Source: Streptomyces lydicus (GTDB lineage Bacteria > Actinomycetota > Actinomycetes > Streptomycetales > Streptomycetaceae). Taken from it: DNA of 64,000 nt. The position numbers and the translations under genes are program-made. Shown in pieces: positions 49,276-58,850 of this stretch. The notes under the pieces are model-generated. The model worked only from the letters and a program-made list of their open reading frames with translations, was not told the DNA's origin and did no database searches. How positions within the stretch are numbered: the stretch's first letter is position 1; every line of letters starts with the position of its first letter. The stretch lies in NCBI RefSeq assembly GCF_004125265.1, contig NZ_RDTE01000003.1:5456001-5520000 (forward strand). Direction: 5' to 3'.

Positions 49276-50445
49276 TCAGCGCTCCACGAGCGCGAAGAGG
49301 CTCTCCCAGCGGCCGACGATCTCCTCCGTGGAGAAGCGCTGGATGTTCTCCCGGCCCGCCTCGCCCATGGTGTCGCGGAGGTCCTTGTCGGACATCAGGG
49401 TGTCGAGATGCCGGGCGAATTCGGTGATGTTGCCGGGGGGAGCGAGGAGGCCGTCCACACCGTCCGAGATGATCTCGTGGACCCCCGGTGCCACATCGAA
49501 CGCCACACACGGCACGGCGGTCGCCATGGCCTCCATGGGGGCCAGCGGAAAGCCCTCGCCGCGTGAGCTGAGGGCGAAGACCGCGCTCTCCCGCAGGGCA
49601 CCCGGCACATCGGACGTCCGGCCCATCCAGGCGACCGTGGCGGCGACCCCCAGGTCCGCGGCCTGCTTGCGCAGGGCCTCCTCTTCCTCGCCGGAGCCGT
49701 AGATCCGCAGCGTCCAGTCGGGGTGCTGCGGCGCGACCTTGGCCCAGGCCTCCAGCAGGAGGTCCACGCCCTTCTCCTCGTGGAGCCGGCCGATGCTGAC
49801 CACACACTTGCGGCTGCGGTCCGAGGGGACCTCAGGGAAGAACGGCAGCGGGTTCGGCATGAAGCCGACGTTGTCCATCCGCTGCCGGATCCAGCGGTCG
49901 GCGTCCTCCCGGGTGAGCGTCAACATCCGGTCGACGTTCGCGTAAAACCGCTTGACCCGGTCGAAGCGCGACGACTTACGGCAGGTTTCGAAGGATTCAT
50001 GGCTCATACCGATCACGCTCAGGCCCGCGGTGTCGGCCAGTGCCACCCACTCCATCGCCCACACCTGCGTGACGATCACCACGCCGCCCGGCTTGGCCGC
50101 CCGGAAGAGCGTGCTCATCTTGCGCGCCTGCTCCTGCATACCGGCCTCGCGGGCGGCGCGGCGGCGCTGCTCGACGAGGTTGAGCCGGCCCTTGAGGCCC
50201 CGCGGGGGGCGGACGGACGGCGGGTGCTCGGAGTAGAGCGTGGTGGTCTTGAACGGCAGGTCGTCGGCCAGCTCGTGGACCCGTCCCTCCGGGGGCGGCA
50301 CGATGCCGACGAGGTGCACCCGGTGGCCCCGCTCACTGAACAGGCGCGCCATCTGGTGCGACCAACTGGTGACGCCACCCACCTCGTTGACGCTGTTGGA
50401 GACGAAGAAGATGTCCCGCGGCTCGGCTGCGTTCGACTCGGTCAT
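49276..50445 (-). CDS. Family 4 glycosyltransferase
   Basis: 389 residues of GT-B fold. The N-terminal domain begins FFVSNSVNEVGGVTSWSHQM. The C-terminal nucleotide-sugar domain has VVSIGRLHEEKGVDLLLEAW, LRIYGSGEEEEALRK, and SRGEGFPLAPMEAMATAVPC with the ExxxxxxxE donor site. It adds sugars to a lipid- or polyol-linked acceptor. Start ATG and the stop of the upstream GT2-TagF gene overlap by one base (TGATG), so translation is coupled; both probably build the same cell-surface glycopolymer. Confidence 0.93.
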   Translation of the reverse strand: MTESNAAEPRDIFFVSNSVNEVGGVTSWSHQMARLFSERGHRVHLVGIVPPPEGRVHELADDLPFKTTTLYSEHPPSVRPPRGLKGRLNLVEQRRRAAREAGMQEQARKMSTLFRAAKPGGVVIVTQVWAMEWVALADTAGLSVIGMSHESFETCRKSSRFDRVKRFYANVDRMLTLTREDADRWIRQRMDNVGFMPNPLPFFPEVPSDRSRKCVVSIGRLHEEKGVDLLLEAWAKVAPQHPDWTLRIYGSGEEEEALRKQAADLGVAATVAWMGRTSDVPGALRESAVFALSSRGEGFPLAPMEAMATAVPCVAFDVAPGVHEIISDGVDGLLAPPGNITEFARHLDTLMSDKDLRDTMGEAGRENIQRFSTEEIVGRWESLFALVER

Positions 50446-53297
50446 CAACGGCTCCACTGCGCGAAAAACTGATCGACGATGCTCTGGGCGGCGTTGCCCT
50501 GGTCGTATTCACCGAACTTGGCGACGAATTCCCTGCGGCTCTCCGCGTATTCCGCGGACTGCGAGTCGAAGGCCTTGATCGCCTGGTGGAAATCGTCCTC
50601 GGTGCGGACCACCGGGCCCGGTGCGTGCTCCAGCAGATCGAAGTAGGTGCCACGGCCCTCGTGCACATACTCGTCGTAGTCGTAGGTGAAGAACACCAGC
50701 GGCCGGTCGAGCAGCGCATAGTCGAACATCACCGAGGAATAGTCGGTGATCAGCCCGTCGGCCAGCTCCAGCACCGGGGTCACATCGTGGTGCGCCGATA
50801 CGTCGATGACCCGGCCCTGCACGGTCGGCGGCAGCACCACGTGATTGAGGTAGTGCGAACGCACCAGGAGGACATAGCGGTCGCCGAACCGGTCGGCGAA
50901 ACGCTCCACGTCGAAGGGCAATTCGAAGCGCCCGTGCCGGCCGCCGGCCTTACGGAACGTCGGCGCGTAAAGCAGCACGGTCTTGTCGTCGGGAATGCCC
51001 AACGTGGCTGCCAGCGGCCCGCGTTCACGCACGCCCCGGTCCGCCTCCCGCTGCCGGGCGCGCACCAGCGCGTCATTGCGCGGGTACCCCGCCCGCAGCA
51101 GGGTCTTCTCCTGGAGCCGGAAAGCCTTCGCCAGGGTGTGCACATCGTGCTCGGAGCGGATCAGGAACCGGTCGAAGCGGTCCAGCGAACGCTGCTGCTC
51201 CGCCTGCTGCTGCCGGGTCTGCGCCTTCAGCGCCGGCTGGTCGAAGCCCATGTTCTTGAGCGCCGAGCCGTGCCAGGTCTGGAGGTAGGTGGTCTCCGGG
51301 CGCTTGGTGAGCTTGAGCGGGTAGCTCTGGTTGTCCACCCAGAACTCGGCCTGGGCCAGCGCCTTGAGGTAGGGCAGCGACCAGCGCTTGACGAGGGTGG
51401 CGTCCTTGGGGAAGCCCTTGGGGGTCCCCGCGTACGACCAGATCGCCTCGAACTCCAGGCCCTGCCGTCGCATCTCCTCGTAGAGCGCGCGCGGACTGTC
51501 GCTGTACTGCTTGCCCAGGTGGCTTTCGAAGACCACCGTGCGCTTCTTGACCGGCAGCCGGCTGAACACCTCGTGATAGGCGCGGATCTTGTTGTCGCCC
51601 GAGAGGACCTTGCCGCGCAGCGCCTTCGCCTTGCGGTAGCCGGTCTTGGCCAGCGTCCCCGGCTTGCCGTGCACCCCGCGGGTGATCAGTTCCTGTACGC
51701 GCTCGGCCTTCTGGCTCTCGCTGACCAGGCGGAATGCCAGATGTCCCTTGGCCGAGACATGCGGTTCGAGGTGGTCGGCGACCATCCGGGTCAGCCGCGG
51801 CCGCACCGGCAGCGTCCCGGAGAGCGCGGTGTCGGCGACGGTGAGCCGGGTCGTGGTGCGCACACCGTCCACGTCCAGGCGCAGCCGTACGTCCCAGATG
51901 GTGTCGACGATGCCCAGCGGGCGCAGCTTCGCGGTGAGGTCGGCGACGGCCGACCAGTGGATGGCGTCCCCCTCGTGGCGGAGCTCCTGCACCGGGAAGT
52001 GGAAGGACTGCAGGCTGCGCCGCCGGGCACTGAACTCCAGCTCGCCCTTGAGCCGCGCCCCGGGCGGGATGACGCCGAGCGGATTGGTGATCTCGCCGGT
52101 CAGCGAGACGGCCCGGCCGGATGCGCCGAAGCCGGTGAGCTGATTGCGCAGGAACAGCTGGTTGACCGGCTTCTCGTGGTAGCCGATGTCGGTCACGTCC
52201 AGCACACCGCGCCCGAACGCATCGTCGAAGTGGCCGCCGCACCAGTAGATCCGGCCGTCGTGCTCGGCGAGCGGTGAGGAGAGCTTGGTGCGGTTGATGA
52301 GCGTGTCGACCGCGGGGATCAGGTTGGCCCAGTCACCCTGCTGGAGCAGATACGCACAGATGGCCTGTATCGGCTGGACGTGCTCGTACGCCTCGGGGGC
52401 CACACCGGCGAGGTATTCCCGGGAGAGCTCGGCGAACTCCCGGCGGTAGGCCTCGTCCCGGAACGGCAGATCCCGCAGATGCAGCACCAGGTCGTGCTTG
52501 AGGAATTTGATGTCCTTGGCGAGCTTCATCTCGGTGAGACCGCGCTCCGCCAGCATGGCGTCGATCCGCTTGTGGACCTCCAGCCGGTGGACGTAATTCC
52601 TCATCTCGTGCCGGCGGTTTGTCACCGACTTCACGGCGCCCTGCGTGTAGACATTCCAGAAATAGACCTGATTGGGGATCAGGGTGATGCGTTCCGCGGT
52701 CAGGTAAGCCTCGGCGATAAAGAGCAGGTCCTCGTAGAACAATCCCTTGGCGAAGCGGAGATTGTGTGCCATGAGGAATTCGCGCCGGTAGCACTTGTTG
52801 GTGGAGAGGGTGTCCCACACGAACAGGTCCGGAAATTCCGTTACAGAATCGACGGTCCGGGTGGTGGAGTACAGCCAGGAATACCACTCGTCCCGCTTCT
52901 GGTTACGGGTGTCCACATGCATGCGTACGCACTGGCCGGAAACGATATCGGAGCCGTTTTTCTCGGCGGCCTCCAGCATATTCCGGCACGCATTGGGCTC
53001 CAGGACGTCATCGCTGTCCAGGAACATGACGTAGCGGCCCCGGGTGTGCTGGATGCCGGCGTTGCGCGGCTCGCCGCACCCGCCGCTGTTCTCCGGCAGC
53101 TGGAAGGCTCTGGCCCGCCCTGGATGATCGGCGGCGAGCCGCTGCGCCACTTCGAAAGAACGGTCGGTGCTGCAGTCGTCGACGATCACCACCTCGACGT
53201 CCCGGAGCGTTTGATCCAGCACGGACTGAACCGCGGTCGGCAACCGGTCGGCGTCGTTGTAGACGATGACGACTACTGAGACGTCAGGCACAGGCAC
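50445..53297 (-). CDS. GT2 glycosyltransferase fused to TagF-like CDP-glycerol/polyol-phosphate transferase
   Basis: 950 residues. Residues 1-230 are a GT2 domain: VSVVVIVYNDADRLPTAVQS, VVIVDDCSTDRS, FLDSDDVLEPNA (DxD) and FYEDLLFIAEAY. Residues 230-560 form an uncharacterised middle with beta-rich portion. Residues 570-950 match the glycerophosphotransferase fold: TVVFESHLGKQYSDSPRALY, TYLQTWHGSALKNMGFD, LLYAPTFR, and ITDYSSVMFDYALLDRPLVF. Such proteins polymerise teichoic-acid-like chains at the inner membrane face. Low-complexity linkers are absent. The GTG has GAGGG upstream. It heads a two-gene operon with the GT4 gene. Confidence 0.93.
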   Translation of the reverse strand: MPVPDVSVVVIVYNDADRLPTAVQSVLDQTLRDVEVVIVDDCSTDRSFEVAQRLAADHPGRARAFQLPENSGGCGEPRNAGIQHTRGRYVMFLDSDDVLEPNACRNMLEAAEKNGSDIVSGQCVRMHVDTRNQKRDEWYSWLYSTTRTVDSVTEFPDLFVWDTLSTNKCYRREFLMAHNLRFAKGLFYEDLLFIAEAYLTAERITLIPNQVYFWNVYTQGAVKSVTNRRHEMRNYVHRLEVHKRIDAMLAERGLTEMKLAKDIKFLKHDLVLHLRDLPFRDEAYRREFAELSREYLAGVAPEAYEHVQPIQAICAYLLQQGDWANLIPAVDTLINRTKLSSPLAEHDGRIYWCGGHFDDAFGRGVLDVTDIGYHEKPVNQLFLRNQLTGFGASGRAVSLTGEITNPLGVIPPGARLKGELEFSARRRSLQSFHFPVQELRHEGDAIHWSAVADLTAKLRPLGIVDTIWDVRLRLDVDGVRTTTRLTVADTALSGTLPVRPRLTRMVADHLEPHVSAKGHLAFRLVSESQKAERVQELITRGVHGKPGTLAKTGYRKAKALRGKVLSGDNKIRAYHEVFSRLPVKKRTVVFESHLGKQYSDSPRALYEEMRRQGLEFEAIWSYAGTPKGFPKDATLVKRWSLPYLKALAQAEFWVDNQSYPLKLTKRPETTYLQTWHGSALKNMGFDQPALKAQTRQQQAEQQRSLDRFDRFLIRSEHDVHTLAKAFRLQEKTLLRAGYPRNDALVRARQREADRGVRERGPLAATLGIPDDKTVLLYAPTFRKAGGRHGRFELPFDVERFADRFGDRYVLLVRSHYLNHVVLPPTVQGRVIDVSAHHDVTPVLELADGLITDYSSVMFDYALLDRPLVFFTYDYDEYVHEGRGTYFDLLEHAPGPVVRTEDDFHQAIKAFDSQSAEYAESRREFVAKFGEYDQGNAAQSIVDQFFAQWSR

Positions 53298-53985
53298 CTC
53301 AACCCTCTTTCGCTACTGTTTCCCGCCAGAATAGCCCTATCTGTACCCACGGATTACAACCGATCGCGTCCATAGTGCTACGGACGGTGAGTCGCGGGAG
53401 AGTGACGAGGGGTACTCCGGCGTTCGGATCTTGACCATGCGTCAGCCCTGCGGATCCCCCCGCCGGGGCAGGATCCGGCCGCCAGGGAAGACGGATCCCC
53501 CCGTGAATCGGTTGCCTGCCGTGTCAGGTGAGGTCCGTTGCGATCAGACATTTATCGGATTCCGTGCGAAGTGGTCCGGGGAAGGAGTCCCCGGGGTGGG
53601 CGGACGGAAATGGCAGTTCGAGCACGGCGGGCCTCCCGTGACGACAACGGACGGCAACAAGAAGGCGGCAAGAGAGCGACAAGAGCACGGCAAGAACACA
53701 GCAACAACACGGCAAGAGATCGAATATCCGGAATGACGGGGACGGACAGACGCGACGGTGTAGCGCCAGGGCCGCCCGGCCGGCCGTGTGCCGCATGTCC
53801 GGGGCCGCTCCGGGCGCCTCTCCGGGCCCGCTGCGGGCACCTCTGTGTCCTCTCGCACGTCCTCCTCGCGGAGGAGGTGTCCGGGCGGGTTCGGGGAAAG
53901 ATCCTGCTCAAGAACTAGCGACGCCCCTTTGCCAAGCCATTACGCTTGCCGTCGAGGCCGCGCACGGCGGCCATGGAGGAGTGAG
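53298..53985. other. Divergent region between the GT2-TagF and BI-1 genes
   Basis: About 690 nt. Lower-GC sequence next to the GT2-TagF start (CAGAATAGCCCTATCTGTAC) probably holds its promoter. At about 53650-53730 the plus strand is purine- and CAA-rich with irregular CAAGA/GCAACA units. Open frames across it have no family, poor codon bias and no ribosome binding site, so I call no gene. Confidence 0.4.
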
Positions 53986-54846
53986 ATGAGGAGCAGCAAC
54001 CCGGTCTTCTCGCGACGGGGGTTCAGCCGCGCCACCGGCTACGCGGGCTTCAACGCACCGCCGCAGGCCGGGGCCGCCGCGAACCCGTACGCCGGAGCCA
54101 ACCCCTACGCGCAGGGCGGCAACCCCTACGCCCAGGACCAGCAGCAGGTAACCCAGGCACCGCCGCAGTACAGCCCGCAGACCCGCCCGATGACGATGGA
54201 CGACGTCGTCATGCGCACGGGCATGACGCTCGGCACGCTCATCGTGGGCGCCACCGCCGGCTGGCTCTTCCTGACCGGGAGCCTCGGCTTCGCGTTCGGC
54301 GCCGGCCTGGTCGCGATGGTGCTGGGCGTCATCCAGTCCTTCAAGCGCACGCCGTCGCCCGCGCTGATCCTCGGGTACGCGGGGCTGGAAGGCCTCTTCC
54401 TCGGGGCGCTCAGCGGCTTCATCAACGACGTGCCGAAGCTGCACGGCGCCCCCATGCAGGCGGTGCTGGGCACGATGGCGGTGTTCGTCGCCATGCTGGT
54501 CGCCTACAAGACGCGGATCGTCCGGGTCACCGCCCGGTTCACCCGCTTCGTGATCATCGCGGGCCTCGGCTTCTTCCTGCTGTCGATGGTCAACGTCCTG
54601 TTCATGGTGTTCAGCGGGGGCGACGGCCTCGGCTTCCGCAGCGGCGGCCTGGGCATCGTCTTCGGCATCGTGGGCGTGGTCCTCGGCGCGCTCTTCCTGG
54701 CGCTGGACTTCAAGCAGGTCGAGGACGGTGTCGCCTACGGTGCGCCGCGTGAGGAGTCCTGGCTGGCGGCGTTCGGTCTGACCACGACCCTGGTGTGGAT
54801 CTATGTGGAGATGCTCCGGCTGATCTCCATCCTCCGGGGCGACTGA
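53986..54846 (+). CDS. Bax inhibitor-1 / YccA family membrane protein
   Basis: 286 residues. A Gly/Asn/Gln/Pro-rich cytoplasmic tail (about 1-70) contains NPYAGANPYAQGGNPYAQ repeats. Seven helices follow from about 75 with family marks LGYAGLEGLFLGALSGFIN, VLGTMAVFVAMLVAYKTRI and FGLTTTLVWIYVEMLRLI. BI-1 proteins are implicated in calcium leak and membrane stress; the bacterial role is unclear. GGAGGAG precedes the ATG. A strong hairpin follows the stop. Confidence 0.93.
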   Translation: MRSSNPVFSRRGFSRATGYAGFNAPPQAGAAANPYAGANPYAQGGNPYAQDQQQVTQAPPQYSPQTRPMTMDDVVMRTGMTLGTLIVGATAGWLFLTGSLGFAFGAGLVAMVLGVIQSFKRTPSPALILGYAGLEGLFLGALSGFINDVPKLHGAPMQAVLGTMAVFVAMLVAYKTRIVRVTARFTRFVIIAGLGFFLLSMVNVLFMVFSGGDGLGFRSGGLGIVFGIVGVVLGALFLALDFKQVEDGVAYGAPREESWLAAFGLTTTLVWIYVEMLRLISILRGD

Positions 54847-54897
54847 CTCCGCACGGCGCCGGGCGCGCAAGGCGCCACAGCGCCGTACACGCCGTGC

Positions 54898-54932
54898 GAA
54901 GGGCCCGTGGGCATGATGCCCGCGGGCCCTTC
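54898..54932. terminator. 15-bp hairpin between the BI-1 and DUF4287 genes
   Basis: A 15-bp stem GAAGGGCCCGTGGGC (one G-U) encloses a 5-nt loop, about 50 nt after the BI-1 stop and 58 nt before the opposing stop. Ends in TTC; symmetrical. Confidence 0.7.
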
Positions 54933-54990
54933 GGCGTGGTGGACGAGGAGTGTCCCGAGCCGGACCGGGGCCGGGCCCCGTCACCGTGGA

Positions 54991-55218
54991 TCAGAATTTG
55001 CGCGCGGCGCGCCTGAGGTCGTGTTCATGGACAATTGCCTTGGCATGGCCGTAGGCGAGATTGTGCTCGCCACGCAGCCAGCTGACCTTTTCGTCGAAGC
55101 GGAAGAGAGCGGGGCCTTCCTCAACGGTGCGGAGCCAGTCGGAGATTTCCCGGCCGGTGCAGTGCGGGATACGGGAGAGCATGTTCCGGTGGGTCTCTTC
55201 TGAGAAGAGCTGAGACAT
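54991..55218 (-). CDS. DUF4287-like small protein
   Basis: 75 residues. The sequence MSQLFSEETHRNMLSRIPHC, TGREISDWLRTVEEGP, VSWLRGEHNLAYGHAKAIVH and a basic end (LRRAARKF) match the DUF4287 pattern of short cytoplasmic proteins. GGAGG lies about 8 nt before the ATG; a longer in-frame extension has no start support. The function is unknown. It is divergent from a hypothetical gene 98 nt away. Confidence 0.82.
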   Translation of the reverse strand: MSQLFSEETHRNMLSRIPHCTGREISDWLRTVEEGPALFRFDEKVSWLRGEHNLAYGHAKAIVHEHDLRRAARKF

Positions 55219-55316
55219 CGGCGCCTCCGGACGCGGTCGATGCTGGTTCTTCAGCCCACCGTGCCTGAGCGTTCGGGCGTTGGCAACCACCCCGGGGTGG
55301 CGCATAGGCTCACGGC

Positions 55317-55676
55317 GTGCTTGACGTGACCCCCTTGCAGACCGCCGTGGACGCCCTCGCCGACCGGCTCCGCTCGCTGCCGCAGAGCAGGCTCCACCAG
55401 GGCGCCGCGACCGAAGGCCTGGCGCTGGCACGGCAGTTGGCGACCCGCGCGCAGCTGATCGAGCGACCGGGGGAGCCCCCGCGGGAGCTGCCGGACGCCG
55501 GAGTGTTCGCGGCCGGCGACCAGCTGGCGGTGGCCGGCCACGATCTTGTCGAGGCGCTGCGCGCCGCGGCGGTGCGGACGGCCGGCGCAGCGGGGGATTC
55601 TGACGCGAAAAGGGCCCCCGCCGACGAACTGGCGGAGGCCGTGCGATGTGTCCGGGCGGCGGCGGAACGCTGCTGA
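55317..55676 (+). CDS. Hypothetical protein
   Basis: 119 residues, Ala/Leu/Arg-rich and predicted helical throughout (VDALADRLRSLPQSRLHQG, LALARQLATRAQLIERPG, VAGHDLVEALRAAAVRTA). No membrane helix, signal or recognised family. The GTG start has only a weak upstream site. Codon usage is that of a normal Streptomyces gene, and it is convergent with the next gene across 19 nt. Confidence 0.7.
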   Translation: MLDVTPLQTAVDALADRLRSLPQSRLHQGAATEGLALARQLATRAQLIERPGEPPRELPDAGVFAAGDQLAVAGHDLVEALRAAAVRTAGAAGDSDAKRAPADELAEAVRCVRAAAERC

Positions 55677-55695
55677 CGCGGACCGCCGCGCCGGG

Positions 55696-56649
55696 TCAGA
55701 GCGAGGCGATGACGCGGTCGGCGAGGATGTAGACGCTCTCCTCGCGGCTCTCGCCCCAGGAGAAGGTCAGCGCGTACGCGCCGGAGATGCCGGAGCCGCC
55801 CAGCAGCACGGGGGTGTGCCCCGCGTGCAGTGCGCCGGCCACGCGCTCCGCGGTCTCGCGCTGCCCGGGGGTCAGGCAGAGCGTGGTGCCGTCGGTGAAG
55901 ACATAGACGTCCAGGGTGCCCAGCGGGCCGGGGCGGACGTCCGCGAGCGGGGTCGCCAGCTGCGCCAGTTCCTCCAGGCGCGCGACGGTGCGCTCGTGAT
56001 CACTGATCACCGGGGACGGGGAGAAGTCGGGGTGCGAGGGGTGGCGCCGGCGCGCGGCGGCCAGCTCGGCTGACTCGGTCTCCTCGACGGGCTCCAACTC
56101 CGGCGCGTCCAGGGCGTCCATGGACTCCAGCGCGTCCATCGCCTCCAGGGCGTCCGGGCCCAGCAGCGGCTCCAGTCCGGCCAGGTCCGCCTGGCGGGGG
56201 AGGAACGGCTGGGGGTCGAACCGGTCGGCATCCTGGTGGTCGGGCAGCTCGCGCGGGTCGGTGCGGCCGTCGAGGAGTTCGTCGCCGAGGCCGGCGAGAC
56301 CGCCCAGCAGCGACGGGGCGTCGGCGGCGTCCCTGGCCTCCTGCGCGGCCCAGAAGGCGCGGGCCTCGGCCAGTTCGCGTTCCCGCTCCTCGGCCAGGGC
56401 GTCGGCGACGGCGGCACGTATGTCGGCGAGCGGGGTCTCGGCGGCCGGGGTGGCGCGGGCGGCCGGGATGGCCGCCGCGGCCGGGTGCGCCGCCGCGGTG
56501 CTCGCGGCGGCGTCCTGCCGGGCCGCGCTGAGCTCGGCGTGCAGCTCGGCGAGCTGCCGGCGCAGGGCGCGGGCGGTGTGCAGGGCGGCGGCGCCCAGCG
56601 CCACGGCGACGGCCGCGGCCAGCAGCAGGACGAGGGTGGTGACGCTCAT
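55696..56649 (-). CDS. Membrane-anchored protein with Ala/Glu-rich linker, unknown function
   Basis: 317 residues. One N-terminal transmembrane helix (MSVTTLVLLLAAAVAVALGAAA) is followed by a coiled region (LRRQLAELHAELSAARQDAA), an Ala/Pro-rich linker and acidic segments with a repeated DALE/ESMDAL run (about 190-205). A C-terminal conserved domain (about 225-317; DVYVFTDGTTLCLTPGQRET, GGSGISGAYALTFSWGESRE, ILADRVIASL) ends it. I do not recognise the C-terminal domain. AGAGAGG lies about 7 nt upstream of the ATG. Confidence 0.75.
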   Translation of the reverse strand: MSVTTLVLLLAAAVAVALGAAALHTARALRRQLAELHAELSAARQDAAASTAAAHPAAAAIPAARATPAAETPLADIRAAVADALAEERERELAEARAFWAAQEARDAADAPSLLGGLAGLGDELLDGRTDPRELPDHQDADRFDPQPFLPRQADLAGLEPLLGPDALEAMDALESMDALDAPELEPVEETESAELAAARRRHPSHPDFSPSPVISDHERTVARLEELAQLATPLADVRPGPLGTLDVYVFTDGTTLCLTPGQRETAERVAGALHAGHTPVLLGGSGISGAYALTFSWGESREESVYILADRVIASL

Positions 56650-57445
56650 GCCGAAACCTCTCTTCGTTCGGTCCCGCACGGGCGAGACGCGCACCCCTGG
56701 GTGATGCGCCCCCGGCCGGTGGCCGAGGGGATCCCCGGGTGACGCTCGCTCATGCGTCCTCCCCACTTCGCTCGGCGGCCCTCACCTCATCGCACGGGCC
56801 GCGCATCGGTACGTGGACTTGCTCCGGCCTTCGGCCGGAGTGACCCCCTTGATGCGCTCGCTCACGGGATCACTCCTGGTAGCGCCTCACTCACCGGCGT
56901 ACTCCCGTTAGCAGAATGTTCTCCGACTTCCTACATCAGGCTGCCGGTGGTCGGCGACCGCTCCGGGTGCGCTATATCCCGAAAAGGAGGGGAGCCGGGG
57001 GCCCGTTCGGCCGGGCGAACCCCTGTTGACCTGCAAGAACGCCTCTCCCCCAGGGCGTTGGTCACAATCCTGGGGGAGATTGGGTCGCGATCTCGTTAAC
57101 GAGTGGCGCAGGTCACGCCATGTCGCCGCCCGTATCCGGACGACAGCGATGGGTGTGCGCCGGGCGGTAGTTGGTCCGTTTTGCCGCGCTCCCTTGTGAA
57201 CGGCGCGGGCGAGGGCGCATGCGCTCGCGCACGGGGCCGGCGGCCACTCTCCGCTACGGGGGGCCGGTGGTGCGTGCTGCGACCCGGCTCAGCCGCGGGT
57301 GTTGGTGGTGGCGCTGAGCTTCGCTTCCGCTGAGGGTAGGGGCCGGGTGCGAGGAACCAGTACCCGGCCCTCCCCCAGCTACCGCTGGGAGGTGCCCCCA
57401 ACCCTCAGCTACCGCTGGGAGGTGCCCCCAACCCTCCGCTGCAGC
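56650..57445. other. Intergenic region upstream of the membrane-anchored gene and downstream of the thiolase
   Basis: About 800 nt with no credible gene. It holds a CTCCGGCC-TT-CGGCCGGAG palindrome at about 56821, a 10-bp hairpin CTCCCCCAGG/CCTGGGGGAG at 57045-57078, and tandem 30-bp repeats just after the thiolase stop. A promoter for the leftward membrane-anchored gene must lie in its left third. Confidence 0.45.
57376..57435 (-). repeat. Two tandem 30-bp repeats at the thiolase 3' end, hairpin-forming
   Basis: Two exact 30-nt copies each contain AGCTACCGCTGGGAGG, which can fold as CAGC-TACC-GCTG. The first is extended to CCCAGC-TACC-GCTGGG by preceding bases. They begin 10 nt past the thiolase stop and may act in 3'-end formation. 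Confidence 0.7.
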
Positions 57446-58666
57446 TCAGCTCAGCCGCTCGATCACCATCGCCATGCCCTGGCCGCCGCCCACGCACATC
57501 GTCTCCAGGCCGAACTGCTTGTCGTGCCACTGGAGGGAGTTGATGAGGGTGGTGGTGATCCGGGCGCCGGTCATGCCGAAGGGGTGGCCGACGGCGATCG
57601 CGCCGCCGTTGACGTTCAGGCGGTCCAGGTCGATGCCCAAGTCGCGGTAGGACGGGATCACCTGGGCGGCGAACGCCTCGTTGATCTCGACCAGGTCGAT
57701 GTCGGAGACCGAGAGGCCGGCCCGCCGCAGTGCCTGCTTGCTGGCCTCGACCGGGCCGTAACCCATGATCTCGGGGGACAGGCCCGAGACGCCGGTGGAG
57801 ACGATCCGGGCCAGCGGGGTCAGGCCCAGCTCGCGCGCCTTGGTGTCGGACATGATGACCAGCGCCGCGGCACCGTCGTTCAGCGGGCAGCAGTTGCCGG
57901 CGGTCACCAGGCCGTCGGGGCGGAAGACCGGCTTGAGGCCGGAGACGCCCTCGACGGTGACGCCGGCGCGGGGGCCGTCGTCCTTGCTGACGACCGTGCC
58001 GTCGGGCAGCGTGACCGGGGTGATCTCCCGCTCCCAGAAACCGTCGTTGATCGCCTTCTCGGCGAGGTTCTGGGAGCGGACGCCGAACTCGTCCATGTCC
58101 TGGCGGGTGACGCCCTTGAGGCGGGCCAGGTTCTCCGCGGTCTGGCCCATCGCGATGTACGCGTCCGGGATCAGGCCGTCCTCACGCGGGTCGTGCCAGT
58201 CGGCGCCCTCCTGCTCGGCGCGCCCCGCGGTACGGGCCTCGGCGTCGGCGAAGAGCGGGTTGTGGGTGTCCGGCAGGCCGTCGGAGCTGCCCTTGACGCT
58301 GCGCGAGACGGTCTCGACACCGGCCGAGATGAAGACGTCGCCCTCGCCGGCCTTGATGGCGTGCAGCGCCATGCGGGTCGTCTGGAGCGAGGAGGAACAG
58401 TAACGGGTGATGGTGCAGCCCGGGAGGTGGTCCATCCCCATCTGGACGGCCACGATGCGGCCGAGGTTGTGGCCCTGCTCGCCGCCGGGCAGACCGCAGC
58501 CGAGCATCAGGTCGTCGATGTCCTTGGGGTCCAGCTCGGGGACCTTGGCGAGGGCGGTCTCGATGATCTTCGCGGTCAGGTCGTCCGGCCGCAGATCCTT
58601 GAGCGAACCCTTGAAGGCGCGGCCGATCGGGGAGCGGGCGGCTGAGACGATCACGGCTTCGGGCAT
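57446..58666 (-). CDS. Acetyl-CoA C-acetyltransferase (thiolase)
   Basis: 406 residues. The nucleophilic Cys is in TRYCSSSLQTTRMAL (about residue 92), with the ISAGVETVS block, the NEAFAAQVIP motif, the active-site His in GGAIAVGHPFGMTGAR, and the second Cys in TMCVGGGQGMA. It condenses or cleaves acetyl-CoA units in beta-oxidation or acetoacetyl-CoA formation. Either the ATG or the adjacent upstream GTG could start it. The promoter must lie in the 180 nt between its start and a 210-nt heptamer satellite, and may be affected by it. Confidence 0.95.
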   Translation of the reverse strand: MPEAVIVSAARSPIGRAFKGSLKDLRPDDLTAKIIETALAKVPELDPKDIDDLMLGCGLPGGEQGHNLGRIVAVQMGMDHLPGCTITRYCSSSLQTTRMALHAIKAGEGDVFISAGVETVSRSVKGSSDGLPDTHNPLFADAEARTAGRAEQEGADWHDPREDGLIPDAYIAMGQTAENLARLKGVTRQDMDEFGVRSQNLAEKAINDGFWEREITPVTLPDGTVVSKDDGPRAGVTVEGVSGLKPVFRPDGLVTAGNCCPLNDGAAALVIMSDTKARELGLTPLARIVSTGVSGLSPEIMGYGPVEASKQALRRAGLSVSDIDLVEINEAFAAQVIPSYRDLGIDLDRLNVNGGAIAVGHPFGMTGARITTTLINSLQWHDKQFGLETMCVGGGQGMAMVIERLS

Positions 58667-58850
58667 CACACGGCTCCAAGTGCGCGGGAAATGGGCGGAC
58701 TGTGAGGGAAGTTACCTGCACGTAGTGCTGAGGTCACGGGGTCCGCGCTGTGATGCGGGCCTCTTTTCTAAGCGGGCGCTTATAGGAACGGGGAGGGGCC
58801 GCGGGGTATTCCCCCGCGGCCCCTGGCTGGAGGCGTTCCCCTGGCCAACC

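Noticed and set aside
53431..53736. 101-codon frame upstream of the BI-1 gene
   Set aside because: Weak start, no homology pattern, and atypical codon use; it merely spans the CAA-rich tract.
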